Source: Ophiostoma sp. CBS 140.51
Lineage: Eukaryota > Ascomycota > Sordariomycetes > Ophiostomatales > Ophiostomataceae
Length of the DNA stretch: 64,000 nt
Direction of reading: 5' to 3'
Assembly (NCBI GenBank): GCA_029298735.1
Contig: JANSLP010000054.1
Span: 62,001 to 126,000, forward strand
The translations under genes and the position numbers were made by a program. Positions 45,095-56,300 of the stretch are shown piece after piece. Below the pieces are notes generated by a model. The model was not told where the DNA came from, ran no database searches, and worked only from the letters and a program-made list of their open reading frames with translations. Within the stretch, counting starts at the first letter, position 1. Each line of letters begins with the position of its first letter.

Positions 45095-47294
45095 GGCGGC
45101 CGAGGAGGGGCGCTGAAAGGCGCGACGACGAGAGGTAGAAAGGGAATGTGTTAAACGAGATGTTCACGCGCCCAATCGCAAAGAGTGTCGCAGTCCAAAA
45201 GTGAGGGGGGTTCAGTCAAGAACGGCGCAAACAATTGGAACGTAGGAAAAGGAGGTCGGCCCTGAGGAAGGAAAAGGAGAGAAGGCGGTCGATCCGATAT
45301 AAAGGAGACAAAAGACGCGCTCCAAGACGAAAGAGAAGGATGTCGAGAGATGGTGTTGTCGGTGGAGAAAAGACGAGGAAGAAAAAAGGAAGAAAAGAGA
45401 GTTGACGCCGAAAGGCGGAGAAGAGGGAGGGAGAGGAAAGGGAAGTGTGGTTGTGGTGGTGGTGGTGGTGGTGGTAGTGCGACGATTTGGTATTATATGA
45501 TGCTGAAAACGCCGTGTGGGTGGCGGACTGTAGAAATCTCCGCGCAGGTCCAGCAAAAAACGAGCCCCAAGCAAAAAAGTTTCGGGGTGGGCTCGCTGTT
45601 CGTACTCGTAATTTTGAGGGACCCTCTTTTCCCCTTGTCCCCTTCCTTTTTGGGATTATCAGATCTGAATGACAACCAAACGGCTTCTTTCCCCTGGAAC
45701 TTCTGTGGTAAATGTTAGAACAGCGCGCGCACTGTGCTCGCTCAGGGTCGGAGTAGCGAGTTTGTCGGAGTTAACCTGTGCTGAACAGACCTTGGGACAG
45801 TGCAATAGTCCGCGGGCGACAGAAGTCAATTCCAGAGTGTGTCTTGGCGTTTTCCCGCTTTCACGTTTCCACGCCTGCCACTCAGAAAAAGATGGTGTGT
45901 TGCCCTGAACGCTCACCGCCCGTGACTCCTTCCCGCACAGGCTTGTTCACAAGGGGAGCCAATTGCCAACAGGCGCGGCACCAGGTGCAGCAAAAGCGAT
46001 TCAGTTTTGCGACGGGAATTGCTGTAAACACACTGTGGCGCAAAGTTAATTTGCACGGTGCAATCTGGTCAAAGTGGTCGAGGAAAGGGCAAACGGCTGA
46101 GATAGCGAAGAGGGAAGGCGTGTTTGTCGCACGAGATTGTTCGAGCAGGAAACAGCAGATCTCAGTTACCCAAAGAGGAAGTGACGACTGTAAGGACGAC
46201 CGGAGAGTAAGTGAGATGGGACAAACCCCGAGAGAATGTGAGAATATGTGCTATGCAGAGTGAGAGCCGGGGGAAAGCGAATAGGCATGAACAAACACCA
46301 GAAAGCCCGTGCAAGATCGGATGCACCGGGCTCTTATACAACCGCAAAAGATATATTTGTTTATGAGGCCTCACACTCGGTGTTCGACTTCGAGCGATCA
46401 TAGGCTGAGAAAGGGAAACTGCAAACAGAAACAAGAAGAGCTCCAATAAAATCAGATGACGGTCGCTCTTTCCTCCTGTTTACCCCATGTTTTCTCGGCT
46501 GTTTTCCCCTGTAAATGGGACGGCTTTAGGGCTCTTCAGTAGGTAGTAATCAAAGAACAAAGAAGGAAGCTCATTCCGGTGGACTTGCCCGCCGCTCTTT
46601 CTGTCTTTGAATATCGTACGCGTAAAAGAGGGCCGCTCAACCTACGATGCGCGCGCGTTTGCTTGTCTTGCTTGTCTGCCCGCCCTCGTACTCGGGGTTG
46701 ATTTTGCCCCAACGGGCAGCGCTAAGTCGCTGCACCACCGGACGGAAAGGCCAACAGCCGGTACACCAAAAGCGCAGGTTGTTGCGGACGAAATGGCGTG
46801 GTTCTCCAAATGGCATGCACGAGCCAGGAGAGAAAAAAAAAGCGTTGGGGTGGGGCCGCCCCCTTTAGAATTATGGGGTCGTTTTTATGGGGTTGCTGGA
46901 AATTGGGATCGAGAAGGCGACTGGGCGATTATTCTGGAATGGCAGGAGCAATTGGCAGGCTGCATATCACAGGGAAGGAAGCTTCGACATGACATGACGG
47001 CAGACGCCGAATGATGGAAAGAGACGGTGAGTTTTCGACAAATTTGTACTTTGTATCTAATAAAACATATATGGCCGTAAAATAGGTAGGATGAAAAAGA
47101 ACCCTGCTCAAAGTGAGACCAGGAACTCGAACGAAAAGAAAAGAATAAATAAACGCCCAGCACGATGCCACAAGAAACGAAACGTCTTCCAAGTAACCCT
47201 CTTTTGCTGCACGGATCTCAATATGTACATATCACAGCAAAATACGGAGTAGATCAACCTCACCACTGCCAAGGCCTTGCAATAAACAAGAAAC
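45095..47294. promoter_or_regulatory. ERG3 upstream region and 3' side of the UstYa-like gene
   Basis: A 2.2-kb region. The ERG3 leader side carries a GGT tract (45453-45476). TACGGAGTA occurs at 47243-47251, just beyond the UstYa-like stop codon. No coding sequence is supported. Confidence 0.5.
45453..45476. repeat. GGT trinucleotide microsatellite
   Basis: About eight consecutive GGT units upstream of ERG3, probably within its promoter or leader. Confidence 0.85.
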
Positions 47295-48409
47295 TCATAC
47301 ATTGTGGTCCCAGGCAACCGTGTGCTCGACCGCCCACGCCCGGACAGCCTCAAAGTTGCGGCAGGTGTGGAGGGTGTTGAAGTCGGGCCAGTAGTCGTCG
47401 TCGGGAAACCCGTATTCGGGGAACAACTTGAACGTGAAGATGCCAATGTCGCTCTGGCACATCAGGTTGGTCCGCAGGGTCTCGATGCAATGGTCTGTTT
47501 TTGTTAGCTTCGGAGAGAAAGATGCCGGCCATTCCCTGCGGGTGGATAGCAGCTTAGGCCACTGGATCTGGAGCTGTACATACCGACATGACCCATCAGG
47601 TCCTCCTTGCTCTCGGCACCGCCCACGTCACCGCCGTGCTGCTTGTAATAGTCCCTGTACACCGCCTGCCGAACAAGGTTGAGACAGTGCAGCTGGTGGA
47701 AGACCTCGAGAGCTGCACGGTATCCCACCTCGCCGGTGCGCGGGTGAGTGATCTTGAGCGAGTTCCGCGGCAGGCCAAGCTTATCGAGCTCCGCCTCTGA
47801 GATCATCGTATCTCCGACTGTTATGATGTCAGCATGGGTCATTTTGTCATTTTGTGCTCGCCTCCCCTTCATCATCTCATCATCCCTCTCTCAAACTCTC
47901 TCTTTTACGTCTTCTTTTTCTCTTCTCACAGCCTCTACCCTCCAACTTACTGTCGTTTGCAATGTAGTCCCAGGCCAGGTCGACCTCGGGACCAAAGCCA
48001 ACAAAGGGGCCTTCGACAACGGGCGTCAAATTGCTGAACCGTGTCGTCTCGTACCGAACCGCCACCGCAGCGGGAGCTATCACTGTTAGTATCGTCTTTG
48101 TTGTTCTATCCTTCGCAGAGTCCGAGAGTACATACAGTATGATGAGTATGCACTGGTGTATGTGGCATCGTTGGGCTTTGCATTCCGGGCGCAAAAGGAC
48201 AGCGTGAAGAGCGTCACCGAAGTCGTCAACAGCACCGCGTGGCCGAGCCACATCCAGTGCTTGGCCAGCCGGTGGCGGACCCGTGGCACAAAGCCGGCCC
48301 GCTCCGAGTCCGAGTCCATGCTGAGTGTGCGGGTTGTCGAGCTGAACGTCGAGGAGTCATCGTCGAGCTTCTCCTCGTCGAGAGGGAGGGAGTGGTAGAC
48401 CTTTGACAT
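47295..48409 (-). CDS. UstYa-family (DUF3328) putative oxidase
   Basis: Four exons on the minus strand (48409-48136, 48076-47951, 47817-47584, 47494-47295) give 277 residues. A short cytosolic N-terminus with FVPRVRHRLAKHW precedes one membrane segment (about 53-73). The luminal part contains both signature motifs of the family: HQLHC (174-178) and HVDHC (210-214), the latter completed by splicing. The start after the TM segment (TRFSNLTPVVEGP, then DLAWDYI) also fits. UstYa-type proteins perform oxidative cyclisation or oxidation in fungal RiPP pathways such as ustiloxin, but many homologues lie outside such clusters and lack known roles. It is divergent from the tandem-repeat secreted protein at 52714. 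Confidence 0.9.
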
Positions 48410-51400
48410 TGTGGTGGTGCGAGGAGATGTGACGGAGGAGACGGAAGAGTCGAGATTCGAGCTTGCGAGGATAAGAAAGGACGAAAAGAAATGGCACAGC
48501 CAGAGAGAATGATTAAAGAGTGTCGGTGGTGCACAGCACTGGTGATGGAGAAAGAAGACGAAGAAGGGTCGCAACGAACAGTCTAGATCGACAAGACTGG
48601 TCAAAGAACACTCAACTTAGACAAAACAAATCAAGAAAAAAGAGAGAAGGCAAGTCCAGATTAAAACAAAAAGAAAGGAAAGGGCCAAAAGGGCAAGATT
48701 TGGGAGGTAGAATGGGCAAACTCGCAGAGTGCACGGACGGGGTAAAGATGGGAAAGAGATAAGTCGATGGAGGACACAAGAACAGGCCACAAAAGGAGAA
48801 CAAGAAGGAGAAATGGTAAGGTCCAAGGCCAAGGCGAGACAATAATAGGCAGAGTGAAAGGGTCGGGAGTCGCAGAAGGGTAAGGGTCAATAACGAAAAA
48901 GCAAAAAGGGAGAGGCCAGTTCAAACGACAGAACAACGAACGACAAAAAAGAAACTCGAAAAAGGGTGACCGACAGAGGATGGGCAGGTTCGCGCAAATG
49001 GCTCGACAAGATGGGAGAAGATCACGAGCACCAGGCACGTCTAGGAGGGAAAGAGTTTGGAAAGATGACGCGAAAACAATGAATAATGAGATGCTGAGGG
49101 GAAAGCGGTGGCAGATGCTCGCTCGACGAGTTACAGCAGAATCAAGGGACAAGAGAGGACAATTGACGATCGAGAAGACAGAAAGGAAAGGCCAAAACAG
49201 CAGAAAAGAAAAAACCCCAGCGTAGCCTGCCAGCTCTGAGGAAAGATGAAGCGACGTTGAAACGTTTGATGTCCGTGATCTGGAACGAGCAACGAGGGTC
49301 AATACAACCTTATTGGCTGACGACTAACACAAAAACTGGGGCCAACCATTTTCAGGGGCCAAGGTCACCATTTCTCGACCTGGGACCCAAAGAGGCATAG
49401 GCTCCACGTTCTCTGGACCGTCATGAGGAAAGTAGACGTAAGAGGCAGCTGTAGAATGGTTGATGACTGTAACGGACCTGAAAGATCGTCAGGAACGTAG
49501 TGTCAATTCATGTCTATCAGATGTGCCTTGTCCCGCCTTTCCCGTTGATGCGAGAAGCTTCGCCTTTCTTGTCCTGGCACAGACTGCGGTATGTCTTCTT
49601 TTGCCATATAATATTGTCTTTCAACTCGTGATAAAAGGAACATCGCAATTGTTTGTTCGTTTTGAGGCCTTCCGTCGTAATGGAGTCTCCATATTTGCTG
49701 CTTATTTGTTTGTTTCGCTCAGACGCTTTCCGTGATCTAGGCGCCGTGGCATTTGTGTCAAGACCGACGTCCTCGGTGTGGAGCTGGAGTTGTGGATGCT
49801 AACATAAGTAACGTTTATTTCGACTTCTTATTAGGAACAGAATTCTACGACATACGACGTACAGTTATCCCAGTTCTAATGTTTGACGCCCTCGTGGGAT
49901 AAATAGGGAAAGAGCCGTGTCACTGCCCCATCCGAGGCTACCTGAAACCCGTCGCGCCTGCCATTTATGCAACCGAAAGTCAATACGCCGGTTGGTCTTG
50001 CTATTCTGCTGTTTTGTTGCAACGGACGCTCCTTCCCCAATAATACCCATGTGTTTCAGCCTGCCACAGCCAATGAGCGTATCGCATTCCTTCCTCAAGA
50101 CCCATTTCCAAATATCGACGAACCTCATCTCTTCTCTCCTATTCACCTTTTCTCCATTCTCGCCGTCTCACACCGAATATCCACGACCGCTTCTACAATC
50201 GCCATCCACTTCTCTTTGCCGTCCCTCTCTTTCTTTAAAACCGATCTCTGGACAATTTGCCTCTGGAAAGTCTATGCGGGCGCCGATGCGAGTCGATCAT
50301 TCCGTCTTTGCCTCATTTTGTCTCGTTCTCCTCGTTTTTGCTCGTTACCTTAACCAGTGCCACTCCTCGTGCTCAAAGCTTATCCAATTGACCCAGCATC
50401 GCTTTCGCTCTTCTATCTACTTCGTACACATACACAGTCTTCCACCAGCCTCAGCCCTGCTCCCCAGTCTTTTTGCAGCCCCACGATGTTTTAGCTTCTG
50501 TGTCAACACCAGTCGAGCCTCATCCGGCCAGACCGTCGAGTTTCTATCCACAGCTTCAGCAGGGCGCCAGTGCGCACCGCCCCCCCCTCCCCCTCACCCC
50601 TTCTCGGCTTTCTCGTCGGCTTTCTTTTCTTCTTTTACTGTTCCATCTAGGAGAAACACGAGTGGTATCTGCCGAATACCACAACGGATACGGCAAGCCG
50701 CCACCAAGTGCAGGCCAGTTGCAGGGTTTCTAGTCCTCTGGATGCCTCTCGAGGCCTGGCTCCCATACCTGCATGCGCAATCTGATGATGCAAATCTACG
50801 AGTCTATTTGCAAAATCCACGTACTCCGTGCTGCCCAATCGCTTTAGATCTAAATCAGACCCGGTCCCTTGTCTTTTTTCTCCGTTCTTTGCTTGCTCTG
50901 CCTCTGTCTTACCTGTGCTTTCTCGTGTTGCTATCTGCATTGTTTTCCAGTCTCTATTTTTGTTTCAACGGCGTATTTTCACATCGCACAAGAAAGAAGA
51001 CGTGACCTCATCTTCCAATCATTGCTTCTTCTTCTCGAAGATGATGCATTCCCCAGTGTAATACCTCTTGTTTGACTTGCTGTCGGGATGCCATTTCTTG
51101 GTCTTGATATTGCTGCTTCTTTGCTTCTTTCTTTCCCATCCTTTTTGCTTTTTCGGGTTCGCGCTCGGATCTCAAGCAAGGCATTACAAAGGAGGCATTG
51201 GGATGCCAAGACCACGTATCCCATGTTCACAGTCGTTCCCGCACATTCGCTTGTTCATCTGTCTCTTGTCTCTCTTGTCTCGTCGTCTCGCCTTCCCTTT
51301 TTGTTCTTGTTGATGCCCCTTGGCAGCAGACCCGGCGATCAATCCTATCCACTTTCGCGTATTCCTCACAAGTCCATACGGCGACTTTATCCCCCAAACA

Positions 51401-52713
51401 CGGTTCTTTGCCGTCGCTCTGTTGTCCTGCATCCAGTGTCAGCAACAATAGCCGGCAGTGGACTTGCAAAGTCATGTACAAGAAAACCCCGTGGGAAAAT
51501 GTCGGACACTGTAAGAATGGGGAGAAAAGAAAAGATGGCATGGGCGTGAGAATTGGAAAAGAAACGAAGAAAAACAAGCATCGTGAACAAACCAACCCCC
51601 CTTTTGTTCTCAATCTCAACATCGTCATTCTTCCAAGACCGTCCATCCCATGTCCACGTCCAACAATGCCTTCAAGTGGATGACAGAACTTGACCCGTGC
51701 CGCCTGCTATTCTTGTTTTTTTAGCGTTGTCCCACGAACATCGTGAGTTGCGGATGTTCCAACTTCGGAAAGAATCCAAGGAGAAAAGAATGGGAACCAA
51801 GCATTGGCGGCACAGCTCGTGCCCCGGACAAGGGCCCTGCACCTTCTCCCATCTCCCGTGCCCCCCCTTCACCCCCGACAGGTCTCGGTTTGACAAAAAT
51901 AAGAAACATTGTCCAAATAAAAATATGGGTGATTAGACAGCAGCCCGCCAACAGCCAATGACACTCCGTCTACCCTCTGACCGTTTCCATCGTGAGACAC
52001 GTCTCGACTCCACCGATCAGGTTTGAAGCATCGTCTCGTCGCCAACAACGAGTGTGCCGCCCTACGGCGAGTTCTCTGTCCGCCCTTCATACCCTTGCTC
52101 TCTAACATTTTGCGTGCGCCAGACTGTCTAGGGAACGAGAGGCGCACGCATACACGTACACACACTCCTACAGTACGGAGTACACAACCACTTACACACA
52201 AGCACGCAAGCAAAAGGTGTATGTCCAGCGAAACAAGCAAAGCAGGCTGTGGTCGAAGGGCAAGAGTAGCCGACCGAACATGTTGATCGCCTCTGGTTAA
52301 GCATGTGTGATGAGCGAGAGTCTCTTTCTCTCTCGCTCTTCATCTTTCCCTTTGGGGTATGTCCCTCATCCCTCTCCTTCTGCCTAGTCTTTCCCATCTT
52401 CTCTGGTTTTCCTATATATCCGTCGTGAACTCACCTCTCGATAAGATATTTCCCTCTTTTCGTTCTTCTTTTTTTTTCTCTTCTTGTTCTTCATCCCGCT
52501 GGCGTCTATTGACTCGGAATTGATTTCTTTTCTTTCTTCAATTTTCTCTTCTTTGCAACCACTCTTTTTCAAGCTGTACATATTTTTTATTTCAGCTGCC
52601 GGTCAGCAAAGTTTTACCATCGTTTTCTAAACCTTCTCTTTTTTGAAACTCTCGCAAACTCGCTCACTACCACCCCACCTTTTTTTCTCTCTCCCTTATA
52701 TATATCTTTCAAG
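48410..52713. promoter_or_regulatory. 4.3-kb spacer between divergent UstYa-like and repeat-protein genes
   Basis: No gene is supported. The left kilobase is purine-rich and looks like the leader of the minus-strand UstYa-like gene. A 362-codon open frame at 49917-51005 plus is Ser/Pro/Phe-rich pyrimidine translation with no ATG-linked family signs. TACGGAGTA lies at 52174-52182. TATATAT at 52413-52419 is a candidate TATA box about 300 bases before the ATG at 52714. No ATG occurs between roughly 52362 and 52713, which fits a leader starting there. Confidence 0.5.
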
Positions 52714-53961
52714 ATGCATACTCCTACTCTCGTTCAGCTGGTCCTTGGTGGCCTGGCTGCTACCTCTGCCGTCTACGGCTTCCAGCCCTCCAGCGGCGTC
52801 AAGGCTCTGTCGGCCCGCAATGTCGCCTCGCTCATCGCCCTCGCCGCCCCGGCCATGGCCGTCCCCATGATGAAGGAGATCGACACCCGCGAGCCCCACC
52901 ACGCCGGCAAGAAGACCGGCAACGCCAAGCACGCCCGCGATGTCGAAGAGGATGCCGATCACGAGGATGTCGAAGAGGAGGACCTTGACCTCGAGACCCG
53001 CGCTCCCCACCATGCCGGCAAGAAGACTGGAAAGAAGCAGGGCCGTGACGTCGAGGTTGAGGCCCGTGAGCCCCACCACGCTGGCAAGAAGACCGGCAAG
53101 AAGCAGGGCCGTGACGTCGAGGTTGAGACTCGCGAGCCCCACCATGCTGGTAAGAAGACCGGCAAGAAGCAGGGCCGTGATGTTGAGGAGGAGGATGTCG
53201 AGGAGGAGGACCTGGACCTCGAGACTCGTGCTCCCCACCACGCCGGCAAGAAGACCGGCAAGAAGCAGGGCCGCGATGTCGAGGTTGAGGCCCGTGAGCC
53301 CCACCACGCTGGCAAGAAGACCGGCAAGAAGCAGGGCCGTGACGTCGAGGTTGAGGCTCGCGAGCCTCACCACGCCGGCAAGAAGACTGGCAACAAGAAG
53401 CAGGGCCGCGATGTTGAGGTTGAGGCTCGCGAGCCCCACCACGCCGGCAAGAAGACTGGCAACGCCAAGCACGCCCGTGATGAGGAGCTCGAGACGCGCG
53501 AGCCTCACCATGCTGGCAAGAAGACCGGCAAGAAGCAGGGCCGCGACGTCGAGGTTGAGGCCCGTGAGCCCCACCATGCTGGCAAGAAGACCGGCAACGC
53601 CAAGCACGCCCGCCACGAGGATGACGCTGAGGAGCTCGAGACCCGTGAGCCTCACCACGCTGGCAAGAAGACTGGCAACAAGAAGCAGGGCCGCGATGTT
53701 GAGGTTGAGGCTCGCGAGCCCCACCACGCCGGCAAGAAGACCGGCAACGCCAAGCACGCCCGTGATGAGGAACTCGAGACGCGCGAGCCTCACCACGCTG
53801 GCAAGAAGACCGGCAAGAAGCAGGGCCGTGACGTCGAGGTCGAGGCTCGTGAGCCTCACCACGCCGGCAAGAAGACTGGCAACAAGAAGCAGGGCCGCGA
53901 TGTTGAGGTCGAGGCTCGTGAGCCTCACCACGCCGGCAAGAAGACTGGCAAGCACAACTAA
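52714..53961 (+). CDS. Secreted protein with 15 tandem His-His/Lys-Lys repeats
   Basis: A single exon of 415 residues. A hydrophobic start (MHTPTLVQLVLGGLAATSA) ends in a plausible signal-peptidase site near VYG-FQ. A pro-like stretch to about residue 58 follows, and then the rest is tandem repeats. Each of the 15 units carries PHHAGKKTG without exception, usually preceded by an acidic run and (A/T)R, and followed by KKQGRDVEVE or NAKHARD. Units are mostly 22-23 residues, and three carry longer Asp/Glu-rich spacers. There is no Cys or Tyr in the repeats, and no KR or RR anywhere; the basic pairs are all KK. Third codon positions vary while PHHAGKKTG does not, which points to selection on the peptide. 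Codon choice suggests high expression. It could be a precursor of repeated peptides or a metal-binding or wall-associated polymer. I recognise no named family. Confidence 0.85.
   Translation: MHTPTLVQLVLGGLAATSAVYGFQPSSGVKALSARNVASLIALAAPAMAVPMMKEIDTREPHHAGKKTGNAKHARDVEEDADHEDVEEEDLDLETRAPHHAGKKTGKKQGRDVEVEAREPHHAGKKTGKKQGRDVEVETREPHHAGKKTGKKQGRDVEEEDVEEEDLDLETRAPHHAGKKTGKKQGRDVEVEAREPHHAGKKTGKKQGRDVEVEAREPHHAGKKTGNKKQGRDVEVEAREPHHAGKKTGNAKHARDEELETREPHHAGKKTGKKQGRDVEVEAREPHHAGKKTGNAKHARHEDDAEELETREPHHAGKKTGNKKQGRDVEVEAREPHHAGKKTGNAKHARDEELETREPHHAGKKTGKKQGRDVEVEAREPHHAGKKTGNKKQGRDVEVEAREPHHAGKKTGKHN
52888..53958. repeat. Coding tandem-repeat array, units of about 66-69 bp
   Basis: Fifteen units encode (A/T)R(E/A)PHHAGKKTG plus a variable charged linker. 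DNA copies differ by synonymous changes (for example CACCAC/CACCAT and GCCGGC/GCTGGC), and linkers occur in three types (KKQGRD, NKKQGRD, NAKHARD) in mixed order. This indicates unequal exchange or gene conversion over time. The last unit is truncated to GKHN. Confidence 0.92.
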
Positions 53962-56267
53962 ACTTGTGCATAATAGTCCTCTAGAGGCATGAGGAGGATG
54001 GCTTCTTGGTTATCCTTTTTCATGCCAACCCCTCGCCTTCTTCTTCCCTCCAAGCTCGCTTCTTCTCCAACTCTCTTCCATGTCATGAGCGCCCTCTTTT
54101 GTTTCAAAGTCCGAATATCCTTTCTTCTTATATAATGGTGCGCCACAGATTCAGACAACATCAAACCAGGAACCAGTAGGGACAAACTTTTTCAATTTGA
54201 GTTTATTTTTTTCCTTCATTATTTATCTTGACATTTTTTTACATATTTCTCTTCTTTTTGATTCCCCCTTGGAGCATATCACTCTGCTTTTGATCCCTTT
54301 TCTCACCCCAGGTCTCTTCTCCGGCTTCCGTGACACGAAGCTCGAAAGGATATCCTGGGAGATGAAAAGGTTGATGGAGTTCCGGAATCTTTTTTGACCA
54401 TTTTTTATTCTTTTTTTTCACTTCTAGGGCTCACGCCCCTGCCCTCCTCGAGGGATTTATTCTTCTCTTCTTCTTCGACTCAAGTTGTTCTGTTCCTATC
54501 TGGTTGGTTTCATGTTGTGGTCATCTTATCTTCGGTCTTGCACGGTGGGAGGTTCTCTGTCGATGTTCGGGATGGGCGAGACGTAGTGGTCTTGGAAAGG
54601 AGGAAGAGGTTCGAGAGGCACCCCTTATACCAACACCCCTCTTCTCGGTTCGAACTAAAGTCTTTTTTTACTCCTGTCTTGTGTGTTTTCTTCATGTTTT
54701 GTCCGCCCTTGCCTTATATTGTGTGCGTCAAAGTGTGCCCTTGTGTTTAAAGAAAAGAACGGTCCGTATATACAAAAATAAAATAAAAAAATAAACCCAC
54801 AAAAAAAACATGAAAATAACGTGAAAGCGTCTGAGAGCTGTGCTTCAAATGAGGATGAATGTGATAACGATAAATGGTGGTAGGACTAGATAATCTTTTA
54901 TCTGGATCGTACGACAATTACGACTGACTGTTGAGGTTGTGATACGTATGTCAACATACACACCTTGCATCATATTTACCTCTCGACCAACATACATCAA
55001 CAGTAGACAATGCTGGGGATGAAGGATATCGTCGCTTGGGGCCTAAGAGATTGCTATGCAGAGGGATTCTGTATATATGCCCGCTCAAGGATAAATTTTG
55101 AGGGGGCATGAGATTCTCACGATAATCTCAAGGTATCTTGCGTGCGTACGAATCCGGCCAGTCCCCCTATTTTATACAATATCAACCCGTAGTCGAATCA
55201 ATACCACCCGCGTATCTTATAAGGTAGACTGTATCTTTTCAATAAATGACTTAATTATTTCCTTTTATTTATTTTGATTTTTATACAGGAGTTCCTAGTT
55301 TACTTTTAATTTAGTTTTGTCTGCAGAATTTATTATCGAGCAGTTTAAACTATTGGAAGCCATCCCGTCCAATTTGCGGAACAAAAAGACGGAAAGCAAG
55401 CCTGTTATTCTTTCATTGTCTTGCATGCCGGTATGGCACTTTGCGTTCAGATGAAAAAAGGAGAAAGGTCGTATATTAAGCCACACCCCGTTCCTCCTCT
55501 ACTTGAGAGGCAATTTACATGCGGAGAGTTGGAGAGCCACCCCCTTCGTCCACCACACTCTTTTTACTTGTGTGTCTGTTGCCCAGACCCGGCTGCAGAA
55601 CAGACGAGGGAAGCACAGCGTTTCTGTTTCTGTGCACAACGCACGTTCTCAGTACACGCAATACGCACACTCCCTGTGTACACCCGAAGCAAAATAGACA
55701 CATCATAAATCGATATCGCGAATAGAGAGTGCAATACAGAGGACAATACGCACACGCCTCACACAAACTACCGACCGTCTTTTGTTTTTGCATTATTGTC
55801 CAGCTTTACTTTTCGTGTAAGCTCCCGCGTTTAGCCTGCGAGGAAAGCAAGAACAAAGACAAGAAGAAATGTCGACAAGAAGAGCACCTCGGTTGTTTCG
55901 ATCTTGGGATCGTTTCGTGAGCTGGGCTAAATTGCAGTCTGTGTGTTGGCCTCTCTCCTGCATGCTGAAAACTGCAGCCAACAAAAAATGCAAAGGTATC
56001 GAACAAGAGCTGCACAAACCTGCAGCATGCAGTCAGCAAAGAGAAGCAGAAAAAGAGAGAAAAGAGCCCACCTCCTCGTTGCAACCCACCCCCATGCAAA
56101 TGCAATACGGAGTACATAACATGGAAAAGCACACTGGCCGGCCTTGTCGTTTGTCTGCGTCTGGCTGGCCCAACACCTGCAGATATGAGATATACAATGC
56201 ATGACCTGCAAGCATTGCTGCAGGGCGACAACGACAAAGAGAAAGGAAGAACAAGCACGACGCAGGC

Positions 56268-56300
<33 letters not shown>

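Noticed and set aside
49917..51005. A 362-codon plus-strand open frame in the UstYa/repeat spacer
   Set aside because: It is Ser/Pro/Phe-rich from C/T-rich DNA. No domain is recognised, and other frames are also open there. It is more likely non-coding.
52696..53955. A 419-codon minus-strand frame and a 350-codon alternative plus-strand frame across the repeat gene
   Set aside because: They arise because the repeat unit length is a multiple of three and free of stops in several frames. Their products are monotonous, and only the main plus frame has a signal peptide and an ATG in good context.
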